A DNA stretch of 64,000 bases from Brachybacterium squillarum M-6-3 (GTDB taxonomy: Bacteria; Actinomycetota; Actinomycetes; Actinomycetales; Dermabacteraceae), in the NCBI RefSeq assembly GCF_000225825.1, contig NZ_AGBX01000001.1, positions 930,001-994,000 on the forward strand, in the 5' to 3' direction. The notes under the pieces were generated by a model. The model saw only the letters and a list, made by a program, of their open reading frames with translations. It was not told the origin of the DNA and did not search any database. Position 1 is the first letter of the stretch, and each line of letters starts with the position of its first letter. Positions 50,394 through 58,877 of this stretch are shown one piece after another. Made by a program: the position numbers and the translations under genes.

Positions 50394-50398
50394 CCTAG
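49397..50398 (+). CDS. IS481-family transposase
   Basis: 333 residues; start ATG 49397 after GGAGGAG. N-terminal helix-turn-helix (VASEFRIARSTLSKWVARYR), second HTH (WSARRIARELADRHG), then the DDE integrase core: MVHMDVKKVGKL (first Asp), LVTDNGANYTS (second Asp), and the KVERYQRLLADE Glu. C-terminal YHRPHTACGDQPPATR is typical of IS481. The last codon and the TAG stop are formed by IS end plus target DNA (codons at 50393-50398), so the element itself carries no stop. Confidence 0.93.
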   Translation: MHHRNAPLTIVGRQRAITQVLDHDRPIAHVASEFRIARSTLSKWVARYRAQGEAGLADRSSAPAHRPTRLPGWVIETIEQWRREKKWSARRIARELADRHGMSCAVRTITRWLDRLGLNRIRDITSDGEDLRVPGKIIARYPGHMVHMDVKKVGKLRDGGGWWAHGRGSAQDRKKHGQRVGYTCLHSMTDGFSRLAYTEALEDEKALTTIGFFHRAREFFAAHGITRISRLVTDNGANYTSASFTSSTRAFVTRHQRIRPYTPRHNGKVERYQRLLADECLYARAYTSETERRDAIGVWVHHYNYHRPHTACGDQPPATRVHTRVDNVMTSYT

Positions 50399-50399
50399 A
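50394..50399. repeat. Target site duplication, right of IS481-like element
   Basis: CCTAGA direct repeat of 49279-49284. It supplies the TAG that ends the transposase frame on the plus strand and, read on the minus strand, a TAG that ends the P-loop fragment. Confidence 0.8.
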
Positions 50400-50607
50400 C
50401 CCGGTGCGCGGCTGACCAGTCGGTCACCTCGGGGCCGAGCATGGCGGCCAGGGCATCCAGCTCGACCCGGGCCACGACCCGCTCGGGCCGCAGGGATCCC
50501 GCGAGTGCCGAGGTCAGCGCGCTCTTCCCCGTCCCCTGCGCCCCGAGGACCAGGAGCAGACGCGGCCCGGAGCGTCCCGTTTCCGCGGTCGGGGCGACGT
50601 CGCCCAT
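50395..50607 (-). pseudogene. Truncated P-loop kinase-like (AAA_33) gene
   Basis: 70 codons starting at ATG 50607. RLLLVLGAQGTGKSALTSALAG is a clean Walker A in a beta-strand context, followed by VVARVELDALAAMLGPEV. Kinases or zeta-toxin-like ATPases with this start are normally 160 residues or more; here the frame ends at the TAG of the IS target site, and nothing on the far side of the IS continues it. Truncated, presumably inactive. The original product is unknown beyond 'P-loop NTPase'. Confidence 0.6.
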
Positions 50608-50760
50608 GCCCCGCATTCTCCCCCGATGCGCACGGCTCGCGCGGCCCCGCGTCGTGATCCCGCTCCCTCGGCCGGGAGGGCGGTCGCGCAGCGCCGGTAG
50701 GGTCGCGGGTATCGGAGCAGTCCCCCGCTGCCCTACCCCCCGATCCGCTAGGAGCCCCCG

Positions 50761-51873
50761 GTGCCGGAGCGCGGCCACGAGCCCCTCACCGTCCTGCTGC
50801 TGTCCGACCCCGGCCTGCCCTCGCGGCGCGCCGCCTCGGTGCAGGACCGCCTCGAAGCCCAGCTCGCCCGCGAGCTGGCCCGTCCCGTCACGCTGCACAC
50901 GCGCACCGAGATGCTGCGGCTGCGGCCGGACAACACCCTCGACCTCGAGCACATCCGCACGGCCGCCTCCGAGGAGCAGCCCGCGGACCTGGTGCTCATG
51001 CTCACCGAGATCCCCCGTCACACCGAGGGCCGTCCGCTGGTGGCCGAGGTGGTGCCCGCCGAGGGCCTCGCGGTCGTCTCCTGCCCGACGCTCGGAGCCT
51101 GGGCCACCCGGCGCCGCATCGTCCGTGTGCTCACCGCCGCGGCGCTGCGCCTGGTCGGCGGCGTCGACGGCGCGCAGCAGGCCGGCCCCCGCGAGGCCGG
51201 GCGCCTCGATTCCCGCTGGTCGCGTTGGTCCCGCAGCGGCGACGGAGAACGCGCGATGCTGCACGCTCACACCCTCACCGGCGGGCCGCGCACCGTGCTC
51301 GGGATGATCCTGGGCAACGACCCCTGGCGCACCGCGCCCAAGCTCTCCAGCGCCCTGGCCGCCGCGGCCGCCACCGGCGCCTTCGGCATCTTCTACACCT
51401 CCATCTGGGAGATGTCCTCCTACCTTCCGACGCTGCGCCTGATCATGATCGGGATGCTCGCCGTGGTGAGCATGGTGGCCTGGCTGATCCTCAGCAACGG
51501 CCTGTGGGACAAGCCGCGGCGGGAGAGCCTGGGCACGGTGGTGATGCTCTACAACCTTTCCACCGTCGGCACGCTGCTGATCTGCGTGCTCAGCCTGTAC
51601 CTGGCGCTGGTCGTGCTGATCCTGCTCGGCGCGGTGGTGGTGATCGACCCGCGTTTCATGGAGTCCGTGATCCAGGAGCCCGCGACCTTCGCCCGCTACC
51701 TCGACGTGGCCTGGCTCAGCGCCGCCATGGGCGTCGTCGCCGGCGCCCTCGGCTCCAGCTTCGACGCGAACACCGACCTGCGCCAGATCACGCACGGCCA
51801 GCGCGAACGCCAGCGCCGCTACACCGAGGAGGAGTCCGAGGAGAGCAGCGCCGGTTCCCCCTCGACGAGCTGA
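50761..51873 (+). CDS. Predicted membrane protein
   Basis: 370 residues; start GTG 50761 with AGGAGCCCCC upstream. The N-terminal 130 residues are a soluble alpha/beta region (LTVLLLSDPGLPSRRAASVQDRLEAQLAREL...DLVLMLTEIP), then about four to five transmembrane helices (LSSALAAAAATGAFGIFY, LIMIGMLAVVSMVAWLI, TVGTLLICVLSLYLALVVLILLGAVVVI, LDVAWLSAAMGVVAGALG) and a charged tail. Known only as a family of hypothetical actinobacterial proteins; function unknown. Confidence 0.8.
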   Translation: MPERGHEPLTVLLLSDPGLPSRRAASVQDRLEAQLARELARPVTLHTRTEMLRLRPDNTLDLEHIRTAASEEQPADLVLMLTEIPRHTEGRPLVAEVVPAEGLAVVSCPTLGAWATRRRIVRVLTAAALRLVGGVDGAQQAGPREAGRLDSRWSRWSRSGDGERAMLHAHTLTGGPRTVLGMILGNDPWRTAPKLSSALAAAAATGAFGIFYTSIWEMSSYLPTLRLIMIGMLAVVSMVAWLILSNGLWDKPRRESLGTVVMLYNLSTVGTLLICVLSLYLALVVLILLGAVVVIDPRFMESVIQEPATFARYLDVAWLSAAMGVVAGALGSSFDANTDLRQITHGQRERQRRYTEEESEESSAGSPSTS

Positions 51874-51916
51874 CGCCCAGTTCCCCGGGCGGCACCGCCC
51901 CCGCCACCTCCAGTAA

Positions 51917-51960
51917 TTCGACGATCCGCGCCAGTTTCTGGCGCGGATCGTCGAAATTTT
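51917..51960 (+). terminator. Intrinsic terminator with 18-bp perfect stem
   Basis: TTCGACGATCCGCGCCAG - TTT - CTGGCGCGGATCGTCGAA is a perfect inverted repeat (51917-51955), followed by ATTTT on the plus strand. The stem is flanked by A/T on both sides and lies between convergent genes (50761-51873 plus, 52039-52584 minus), so it may end both transcripts. Confidence 0.88.
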
Positions 51961-52038
51961 GGGCGGGGCTGGGCGGGGCGGGGCTGGGTCGACCTCGGGG
52001 AGGGACGAGGAATGGGCCGGCGACGGGGAGGGGCCGGG

Positions 52039-52584
52039 TCAGGTGGGGTGGATGACCTTGTACTGCTCGAGGCGGATGCCGGAGTCGAAGCGGGTGACGT
52101 CCACCAGGTCCAGGTCGAGCGGGGCGGCCAGGCCCTCGAAGAGGTAGGGGCCGTGCCCGGCGACGCGGGGGTGGACGACCAGTTCCACCTCGTCGAGGAG
52201 GTCCGCGGCGGCGAGGGTGCGGGCGAGTGTCAGCCCGCCGACGTAGAGCCCAGCGCCGGGCTGCTGCTTCAGGGCGCGCACCGCGTCGACGGGGTCGCCG
52301 GGCAGCGCCTCGGTGTTCCAGCCGTCCGGCTCGCGGGTGGAGGAGACCAGGTACTTGTGGGCGCGGTCCATCGTCGCGGCGAAGGGGCGCATCCAGTCCG
52401 GCAGGTCCGCGGGCGGGTCGCGCCAGAACTCCATCAGCTCGTACATCTCGCGCCCCAGCAGCAGGGAGTCGGCCCGCTCGAGGGTCTCGGCGGCGTGGCG
52501 GTGCGTCTGCTCGTCGGGCGCCCCGGCCCGGTGGTCGATGCAGCCGTCGAGGGTGACGTTGATGGAGAACCGCAGCGGGCGCAC
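52039..52584 (-). CDS. RibD-C / dihydrofolate reductase-like protein
   Basis: 181 residues of the bacterial bifunctional deaminase-reductase C-terminal family. Start GTG 52584 gives FSINVTLDGCIDHRAGAPDE. Further motifs: LLLGREMYELMEFW, KYLVSSTREP, GLYVGGLTLARTLAAADLLDEVELVVHPRVAGHGPYLF. NADPH-binding reductase of unknown substrate. The start lies 15 bp downstream of the SDR stop on the same strand, suggesting an operon. Confidence 0.88.
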   Translation of the reverse strand: MRPLRFSINVTLDGCIDHRAGAPDEQTHRHAAETLERADSLLLGREMYELMEFWRDPPADLPDWMRPFAATMDRAHKYLVSSTREPDGWNTEALPGDPVDAVRALKQQPGAGLYVGGLTLARTLAAADLLDEVELVVHPRVAGHGPYLFEGLAAPLDLDLVDVTRFDSGIRLEQYKVIHPT

Positions 52585-52598
52585 GGCGTCGTCGCTGC

Positions 52599-53336
52599 TC
52601 AGGCGGCCGGGAGGGTGACGCCGGTGCGGGTGGCGAGGGCGTCCAGCAGGGCCTCCTGCAGCTCCCGGTCGTGGACGGCGGGGTGCGGGTCCTGCCGCTC
52701 CCGGTGGTGCCAGTAGCCGCCGCCCGACGCAGCGGCGGGGGAATCCGTGATGGCCAGCCAGCCCTGGGTGCGGTGCCCCTCCTCGAGGTCGTCGCTCGCC
52801 GAGGGGCCTCCCATCCGGGTGGGCACCCAACCGGGGTCCACCGCGTGCACCGGGGTGTCGGGCCAGTGGCGGGCGAGGGCCGCCATCAGCACCGTGAGCA
52901 GCAACTTGCTGTCGGAGTAGGTCCACTCGCGGTCGGCGTCCCCGTCGGCGAGGCCGCTGAGGTCCGCGCGGCCGCCGCGGTGCATGCCGCTGGAGAGCAG
53001 GATCAGCCGTCCCGGGTTCTCGATGCCCGCCGCGAGCACGTAGGGGGCCAGCAGGTTGACCTGCAGCAGGTCCGGCCCGTCGATCACCCCGGCGTTGTGG
53101 ATCACCGCGTCGTAGGGGCCGAGGCTGTTCGCCTGCTCGGCCAGCGCCCTGACCTGCTCGGGGTCGCCGAGGTCCCCGGTGACCAGCTGGGCGCCGCGCT
53201 CCAGCAGCCCGGCCAGGGCCTCGCGCCCCTGCTCCGAGCGGGCGTGGAGGACGACCTCCTGGCCGTGGTCCAGCAGGTACTCGGCGGTGGCGAGCCCGAG
53301 GCCCGTGGTGGATCCGGTGACGAGGACGCGGGGCAT
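52599..53336 (-). CDS. Short-chain dehydrogenase/reductase
   Basis: 245 residues, complete SDR: cofactor loop VTGSTTGLGLATAEYL (TGxxxGxG), VIHNAGVIDG (NAG), catalytic Ser in LILLSSGMHRGG and YSDSK (YxxxK) in TYSDSKLLLTVLMAAL, and DPGWVPTRMGG. Lacks the usual extended start but is full length. Substrate unknown. Operon with the DHFR-like gene downstream. Confidence 0.92.
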   Translation of the reverse strand: MPRVLVTGSTTGLGLATAEYLLDHGQEVVLHARSEQGREALAGLLERGAQLVTGDLGDPEQVRALAEQANSLGPYDAVIHNAGVIDGPDLLQVNLLAPYVLAAGIENPGRLILLSSGMHRGGRADLSGLADGDADREWTYSDSKLLLTVLMAALARHWPDTPVHAVDPGWVPTRMGGPSASDDLEEGHRTQGWLAITDSPAAASGGGYWHHRERQDPHPAVHDRELQEALLDALATRTGVTLPAA

Positions 53337-53451
53337 GGGGCCTCCTGGGGCGAGGGCGAGGCACGTCGCCGGCCTCGCGGACGGTGCGCTCCGGCGGGGC
53401 GACGATGCGCGCCGGGCGTAAGGGCACCCTACGCCCCCATGCTCCGCCCGG

Positions 53452-53829
53452 TCAGGCGACCAGCACCCCGACCAGCAGATTCACCGCGGCGTGGACCAAG
53501 GCACCGGGCAGCACGGAGCCGCTGCGGTGGCGCAGCCAGCCGAGCATCCAGCCGGCGAGGAACTGCACCGGCAGGATCGGCCATATCCGCGGGTCGACGG
53601 CCAGCAGCAGCGCGTGCGGCAGCAGGAACACGACCGCCTGCGCGGTGTTCCCCACCCAGAAGCCGAGCCGACGGATCAGCACCCCGCCGATCAGCCCGCG
53701 GAACAGGATCTCCTCGCCGACCATGAGGCCCTGTCGCTTCCGCGCCTCCGCGGCCCCGAGGCGCGAGCGACGGCCCAGCACCGCGAGGTAGATCAGGCTG
53801 GGGATGCTGAAGAGCAGGAGCTCACCCAT
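53452..53829 (-). CDS. Short CPBP intramembrane metalloprotease-like protein
   Basis: 125 residues. All CPBP (Abi/CAAX protease) motifs are present: GEEILFRG (EExxxR), VVFLLPH (FxxxH) and ALVHAAVN (HxxxN), with about four hydrophobic segments. It is about half the usual length because the N-terminal helices normally before EExxxR are missing; the ATG 53829 has a TACGCT -10-like box eight bases upstream (53836-53841 on plus), consistent with a leaderless message and a true start. Active-site residues are intact, so it may still be functional. Confidence 0.75.
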   Translation of the reverse strand: MGELLLFSIPSLIYLAVLGRRSRLGAAEARKRQGLMVGEEILFRGLIGGVLIRRLGFWVGNTAQAVVFLLPHALLLAVDPRIWPILPVQFLAGWMLGWLRHRSGSVLPGALVHAAVNLLVGVLVA

Positions 53830-53944
53830 GCCCGGAGCGTAGGACACGGCGCCGCCCGGCCGGTCCGGAATCGCCCGTTCGTCACCGCCTGCCCGTAGGC
53901 TCGTCCCGCACGCAGGGCAGCAGCAGGGAAGGTCGGGGACAGGG

Positions 53945-55453
53945 ATGGCAGGACGACCCCTCGGGGCACGGGTTCCACGACGCACGATGATCGCCGGGGC
54001 CGCGGTGCTCGCCCTGGCCCCGACACTCGCCGCCTGCACCGGCGGGGACGGGCTGCGCGCGGTGGGGGACGCCCCGGAGACGGCGGTGCTGCCCGCCGCC
54101 GACGGCGCCGAGGCCGCGCTCTCCCTGAGCGCCGCCCTGCTGGAGCACGCCGAGGTGGTCGCCCTGGCCGGCGACGCCGACGCTCCCGCGATGGCGGCCG
54201 TCGCCGCCGAGGCCGGGGTGCCGATGCTGGTCGGCAGCGGGGAGGCCGTGGCCGAGGAGCTGGACCGGATCGGCGCCCAGACCCTGGTGGTGGGCCCGGA
54301 CACCGATCCGGGCGAGCTGGCCGAGGGACGCGAGGTGACCACGCTCGAGGACCTCGAAGCCGAGGGCGCCGCCGCGGACGTCCCCGCCCCCGAGGCGCCC
54401 GCCGAGGGCGCGCCCGTCACCGTGCTGCTCGACCCCGAGCAGGACGCGACCGTGGTGGCGGTCGCCCGTGCCGTGGCCGGCGCCGCCGGGGCGGACGTGG
54501 CCGAGATGCCCGGCGGCGAGCCCCGCCGCGACGCCGCCACCGTCGAGGCCGCCACCGCGGCCGCGGGGGAGGACCCGGCCGTCGGCATCCTCGCCCTCGG
54601 GGAGAGCTTCGGCGACACCGCCCAGCTGCTCGGCGCGATCCAGCAGGCCACGACCGTGCCGCAGCTGCCGGGCGGCGGCCAGCTCGCCTTCCCCGGCCGT
54701 CGCATGATCGCCGCCTACGGCTCCCCGGGCATCCCCTCCCTCGGGATCCTCGGCGAGCAGGACCTGGACGCGAGCATCACCCGGGTGCAGGAGCTGGCCG
54801 CCGAGTACGAGGGGCTCTCCTCCGAGCAGATCGTGCCGGCCTTCGAGGTCATCACCACCGTCGCCTCTTCCTCCGCGGGCAGCGACGGCGACTACTCCCA
54901 GGCCATCGACGTGGCGACCATCCGCGAGTGGGTCGACGCCGCCGCCGAGGCCGGGGTGTACGTGGTGCTGGACCTGCAGCCCGGCACCACCGACTTCCTC
55001 ACCCAGGCGACGATGTACGAGGAGCTGCTGCTCGAACCGCACGTGGGCCTGGCCCTGGACTCCGAGTGGCGCCTCGAACCCGGGCAGCGGCACCTGGAAC
55101 AGATCGGATCCGTCACCGCCGCGGAGGTCAACGAGACCGCCACCTGGCTGGCGGACCTCACCGCCGAGCACGGCCTGCCGCAGAAGGTGCTGATCCTGCA
55201 CCAGTTCAGCCTCGCCATGATCTCCGACCGGGAGGACGTGGACACCTCCCGCCCCGAGCTCGCCATCACCCTGCACGCCGACGGCCACGGCAGTCCCGGC
55301 GACAAGCTCGCCACCTACGATGCCCTGCAGCAGGGCCTGCCCGGGGGCATCTGGATGGCCTGGAAGAACTTCTACGACGAGGACACCCCGACCTTCACCC
55401 CCGAGGAGACCTTCGAGGTCGAGCCGCGGCCCTGGTTCGTCTCCTACCAGTGA
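53945..55453 (+). CDS. Lipoprotein with a C-terminal barrel-like domain
   Basis: 502 residues. The signal peptide RRTMIAGAAVLALAPTLAAC ends in a lipobox (LAAC, Cys31), so it is a membrane-anchored exported protein. Residues 35-210 are Ala-rich and look like a cell-wall-binding-repeat or binding-protein-like domain (VVALAGDADAPAMAAVAAEAGVPMLVGSGE). From about 250 the sequence has GIPSLGILGEQDLDASITRVQELAAEYE, VYVVLDLQPGTTDFLTQA, HVGLALDSEW and VLILHQFSLAMI, resembling a TIM-barrel hydrolase-like protein. Function unknown. Confidence 0.78.
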   Translation: MAGRPLGARVPRRTMIAGAAVLALAPTLAACTGGDGLRAVGDAPETAVLPAADGAEAALSLSAALLEHAEVVALAGDADAPAMAAVAAEAGVPMLVGSGEAVAEELDRIGAQTLVVGPDTDPGELAEGREVTTLEDLEAEGAAADVPAPEAPAEGAPVTVLLDPEQDATVVAVARAVAGAAGADVAEMPGGEPRRDAATVEAATAAAGEDPAVGILALGESFGDTAQLLGAIQQATTVPQLPGGGQLAFPGRRMIAAYGSPGIPSLGILGEQDLDASITRVQELAAEYEGLSSEQIVPAFEVITTVASSSAGSDGDYSQAIDVATIREWVDAAAEAGVYVVLDLQPGTTDFLTQATMYEELLLEPHVGLALDSEWRLEPGQRHLEQIGSVTAAEVNETATWLADLTAEHGLPQKVLILHQFSLAMISDREDVDTSRPELAITLHADGHGSPGDKLATYDALQQGLPGGIWMAWKNFYDEDTPTFTPEETFEVEPRPWFVSYQ

Positions 55454-55513
55454 GGGAAGGGGGCGGGGTCGATCGGTGCGATCCGGCGGCCCCTCCGGGG
55501 TGCAGGCACGAGG

Positions 55514-55919
55514 TCAGCCGCCCAGCTCCCGCAGCGAGGCGACGAGGGCGGCGCGAGTGGCCTGCCCCCGACCGATCAGCAGCGGGACCGCTCCGAGACC
55601 GATCGCGAGCAGTGGCAGGGCGACCAGCCAGCCGTCGACCGCGCCCAGTCCCGTCCGGACCTCCACCACGACCGGTATGAGCGTGCCGACGGTGAGCAGT
55701 GCGAGGGCCGCGAGATCCAGGACGAGGCGGCGGCGACGGCCGAGCCTCAGCAGGGCGAGCGCCGCGGCCGGCAGGGTCCAGGAGCTCAGGCCACCGGCCA
55801 GGACGACGGCCAGGTGCAGCCCCGCCGCCGAGCAGCAGGCAGACCAGGCTCTCCGCGAGCGCGATCCCCCAGGCGCGGGGGCTGCGCCAGCGGGGCGGGG
55901 GCACGGCGGTCTCGGACAT
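55514..55919 (-). pseudogene. Small membrane protein gene with a frameshift
   Basis: Starts MSETAVPPPRWRSPRAWGIA and continues LAESLVCLLLGG; the hydrophobic continuation (GLHLAVVLAGGLSSWTLPAA... to SLRELGG and stop at 55514) lies in another frame. The switch falls in the run GGCGGCGGGG (plus 55821-55830 region); removing one base restores one continuous protein of about 135 residues with three to four helices. Either a real mutation or a sequencing error in a G-run. Confidence 0.65.
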
Positions 55920-56028
55920 CGCCCCAGCCTACGAACGGGACGGCGGAGCGGCATCCACCGATCGGCCGACCCCGGAAGGAGCCGAGCGGCCGATGCGGGG
56001 GCGCACGCCGCGGACCGAGGCTCGGGAC

Positions 56029-56649
56029 ATGAGCATCACCCTCACTACTGCCTCCACCTCGTCCTCCGCCCTCACCCCCGAGCCCGTCCCCTTCCACCGG
56101 GTGGCCCACGCCCGCGGTGCCCGTCGGCTCTGGTTCCGCCCGCTGGTGGCGCTCGCCGTCTCCGCCCTCGCCTACGTGCTCTTCGGCATGCTCCTCCTCC
56201 TGGCCACCGCGCTGGTGGCGGACGTCGCCCCGCCGAGAGCCGTTCTCGAGCCCAGCGCCGGCTGGGCCGATCCGCTGAACCCGATGGACCAGGTGCTCGG
56301 GCACGGCTACGACCCGCTCGGGCAGGTCGGGATCGGGATCTTCGCGGTGGCGATGGGGCTGCTGGCCTGGAAGACCGGCGGCATCGAGCTGCCGATCCTG
56401 CTGCACGCCGCCAACAACACCACCCTCTTCGCGATCGCCCCGATGATCCCCGGCTCCACCGAGCAAGGTGAGGTGACCGTGCTCGGCTTCCTGGCCACGA
56501 CCGTGCCGCTGCTGCTGTTCACCTCCGGGCTGTGGCGCTGGTTCGACCGGCGGGAGGGGCTGGCCCCCGGGGAGCCCTGCCGCGGGGCGGCGCCGGCGCG
56601 GTGCGCGCGTCCCGTCCCGGCAGCCGCCCCCACTACGCTGGAGGCATGA
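56029..56649 (+). CDS. CPBP-like membrane protein, internally deleted
   Basis: 206 residues; start ATG 56029 (MSITLTTAST...). PVPFHRVAHARGARRLWFRPLVALAVSALAYVLFGMLLLLATALV parallels the start of the protein at 62765, and AVAMGLLAWKTGGIELPILLHAANN parallels its end, including HxxxN (HAANN) of CPBP proteases. The central part with EExxxR is missing (DQVLGHGYDPLGQVG joins the halves), so protease activity is unlikely. Probably a decayed paralogue, though it may still be expressed. Confidence 0.65.
   Translation: MSITLTTASTSSSALTPEPVPFHRVAHARGARRLWFRPLVALAVSALAYVLFGMLLLLATALVADVAPPRAVLEPSAGWADPLNPMDQVLGHGYDPLGQVGIGIFAVAMGLLAWKTGGIELPILLHAANNTTLFAIAPMIPGSTEQGEVTVLGFLATTVPLLLFTSGLWRWFDRREGLAPGEPCRGAAPARCARPVPAAAPTTLEA
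56634..56639 (+). promoter_or_regulatory. -10 box for idi, likely leaderless
   Basis: TACGCT lies six bases before the idi ATG at 56646 (CACTACGCTGGAGGCATG). The upstream gene still codes across it, so idi would have its own start inside the preceding frame's end. Confidence 0.4.
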
Positions 56650-57257
56650 GCCCCGCCGCGCCGACCGTGCCCCTCCCGCCCGGGACCGCCCCCGATCCGG
56701 AGGGGCCCGAGCGCGTGGTGCTGCTCTCCGACGAGGGCGCCCCCGTCGGCACCGCGCTGAAGTCCGAGGTGCACACCGAGGACACCGCGCTCCACCTGGC
56801 CTTTTCCGCCCACCTGCGCGCCCCCGACGGGCGGGTGCTGCTCACCCGTCGCGCGCTGGACAAGCGCACCTGGCCCGGCGTGTGGACCAACAGCTTCTGC
56901 GGCCACCCCGCCCCCGGGGAGCCCTTCGCCGCGGCCATCCGGCGTCGCGGCGCCGAGGAGCTGGGCCTGGACGCGGCGCTGCTGGGCGATCCCGAGGTGG
57001 TGGTGCCGGGCTTCCGCTACCGCGCCGTGGACGCCGGCGGCCTGGTCGAGCACGAGATCTGCCCCGTGCACGTGGTGGACTACCTCGGCGACCCCGAGGA
57101 CCTGCCCGCCCCGAACCCCGCCGAGGTGATGGACTCCGCCTGGGTGCGCATCGAGGACGCCGCCGAGGTGGCGCGGCGGATGCCGCTGCTGCTGAGCCCC
57201 TGGTTCGTCGAGCAGCTCGCCGAGGACGGTCTGCTGCGCGGGGTCGCCGACGCCTGA
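56646..57257 (+). CDS. idi: Isopentenyl-diphosphate delta-isomerase (type I)
   Basis: 203 residues, Nudix-fold IPP isomerase that interconverts IPP and DMAPP. Motifs: LHLAFSAHLRAPDGRVLLTRRALDKRTWPGVWTNSFCGHPAPGE with the catalytic Cys (NSFCGHP) and metal His, then ELGLDAAL and the Glu in YRAVDAGGLVEHEICPV (EHE). Full length. It converges with crtI (27 bp between stops) and supplies DMAPP for the adjacent carotenoid genes. Confidence 0.95.
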   Translation: MSPAAPTVPLPPGTAPDPEGPERVVLLSDEGAPVGTALKSEVHTEDTALHLAFSAHLRAPDGRVLLTRRALDKRTWPGVWTNSFCGHPAPGEPFAAAIRRRGAEELGLDAALLGDPEVVVPGFRYRAVDAGGLVEHEICPVHVVDYLGDPEDLPAPNPAEVMDSAWVRIEDAAEVARRMPLLLSPWFVEQLAEDGLLRGVADA

Positions 57258-57284
57258 GCCGGAACCGGCGATCGCCCGGGCGGC

Positions 57285-58877
57285 TCAGCGCGCGCCGGGC
57301 AGCGCGTCCTCCGGCAGCGGCCCGGAGCTGGTGTCGCCCCGCAGCCGCTTGACCACGTTCTCGGCGCTGATCAGGCACATCGGCAGGCCGACGCCCGGCA
57401 CGGTGGTGGCGCCCGCGTACAGCAGCCCCTCCACCCGGCGGCTCGCGTTCGCGCCCCGCAGGAAGGCGGACTGCGCGAGGGTGTGGCCGGGGCCGAGCGC
57501 CCCGCCGCGCCAGGAGTGGTAGTCGGCGGCGAAGTCGGCCGGGCCGATGGTGCGGCGCACCGTGATCCGTTCGGCGAGGTCGTCGATGCCCGCCCAGTCG
57601 GCGATCTGCGCGACCGCGGCATCGACGGCGGCCTCCACCGCGGCGTCGCCGCCGCCGTCCTCGCCGCCGTGGCCGACGCTCGTGCCGTCGGCTGCATCGG
57701 GGGAGACGGGGATCAGCACGAAGAGGTTCTCCTGGCCCGCGGGCGCCACGCCGTCGTCGGTGGCGGAGGGCTTGCAGACGTAGCTGCTGGCCGGGTCCGG
57801 CACCACCGGGTCCCGGCCGAAGACCTGCGCGAAGTTGCGGTCCCAGTCGGCGGTGAAGAACAGGTTGTGGTGGCTGAGCTGCGGCAGCTCGCCCTCGACG
57901 CCCAGCAGGGCCAGCACCGCGCCGGGGCCCGAGGTGCGGCGCGTCCAGGAGCGCTCCGGGTAGGTGCGCAGGCCCTCGGGCAGCAGGCGCGTCTCGGTGT
58001 GGTGGAGGTCCGCGGCGGAGACCACCACGTCCGCGTCGATCCGCTCGGTCCCGCCGTCCGCGCTGCGGACCTCGACGCCGGTGGCGCGGGCCCGGGACTC
58101 GCCGCGGCCGCGCGGCGCGGTGCGGATCGCCGTGACCTCGCAGCCCAGGCGGATCTCGGCGCCCCCCTCGCGGGCGAGGTCCTCCAGGGCGGCCACGAAG
58201 GTGGTGAACCCGCCGCGGGGGTAGCCCACCCTGTCGTCCAGGTCCATGGAGCTCATCAGGTGGTACATGCTCGGCGCGGTCCGCGGCGCGGCGCCGAGGA
58301 AGACCGCCGGGTAGCCGAGGATCTGCCGCAGCCGCCGGTCCTGCACCGTGGCGGCGGCCCGGGAGTGCAGGGACTGCAGCAGCAGACGGGCCAGGGTCGG
58401 CACACGCGGCAGCAGTACCGGCAGGGAGCGCCACGGGATCCGCGAGAACGTCGTGTACAGGAAGTGCTTCAGCGCGAGGTCGTAGGTGCGGCCGGCCGAG
58501 TCCAGGTAGCGGTCCATCGCGGCCCCGGCGCCTGGTTCCACGCTCTCGAACAGCGCCGTGACCTGCTCGCGTCCGGAGACCACCTCGAGCATCTCCGCGT
58601 CGGGGGCGAACACCCGGTAGGCGGGGTCGAGGTCCACCAGGTCCAGGCGCTCCTCGGCGCTGGTGCCGCAGAGGCGGAAGAAGTGCTCGAAGCACTCCGG
58701 CATCAGGTACCAGGAGGGGCCGGTGTCGAAGCGGAAGCCGTCGCGCTCCCAGCTGCCGGCACGGCCGCCCACCCGGTCGCCGCGCTCCAGCACGGTCACC
58801 CGGTGCCCGTCCCGGGTCAGCAGGGCCGCGGTGGCGAGGCCCGCCACCCCGGCGCCGATCACGATCACATGGCTCAC
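57285..58877 (-). CDS. crtI: Phytoene desaturase
   Basis: 530 residues, FAD-dependent phytoene desaturase (CrtI). Dinucleotide-binding VIGAGVAGLATAALLTRDGH at 5-24; VGGRAGSWERDGFRFDTGPSWYLMP; and the C-terminal bacterial-type signature YAGATTVPGVGLPMCLISAENVV. Start GTG 58877 overlaps the crtB stop (GTGA). Converts phytoene stepwise to neurosporene or lycopene; the number of steps cannot be read from sequence. Membrane-associated enzyme. Confidence 0.95.
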   Translation of the reverse strand: MSHVIVIGAGVAGLATAALLTRDGHRVTVLERGDRVGGRAGSWERDGFRFDTGPSWYLMPECFEHFFRLCGTSAEERLDLVDLDPAYRVFAPDAEMLEVVSGREQVTALFESVEPGAGAAMDRYLDSAGRTYDLALKHFLYTTFSRIPWRSLPVLLPRVPTLARLLLQSLHSRAAATVQDRRLRQILGYPAVFLGAAPRTAPSMYHLMSSMDLDDRVGYPRGGFTTFVAALEDLAREGGAEIRLGCEVTAIRTAPRGRGESRARATGVEVRSADGGTERIDADVVVSAADLHHTETRLLPEGLRTYPERSWTRRTSGPGAVLALLGVEGELPQLSHHNLFFTADWDRNFAQVFGRDPVVPDPASSYVCKPSATDDGVAPAGQENLFVLIPVSPDAADGTSVGHGGEDGGGDAAVEAAVDAAVAQIADWAGIDDLAERITVRRTIGPADFAADYHSWRGGALGPGHTLAQSAFLRGANASRRVEGLLYAGATTVPGVGLPMCLISAENVVKRLRGDTSSGPLPEDALPGAR

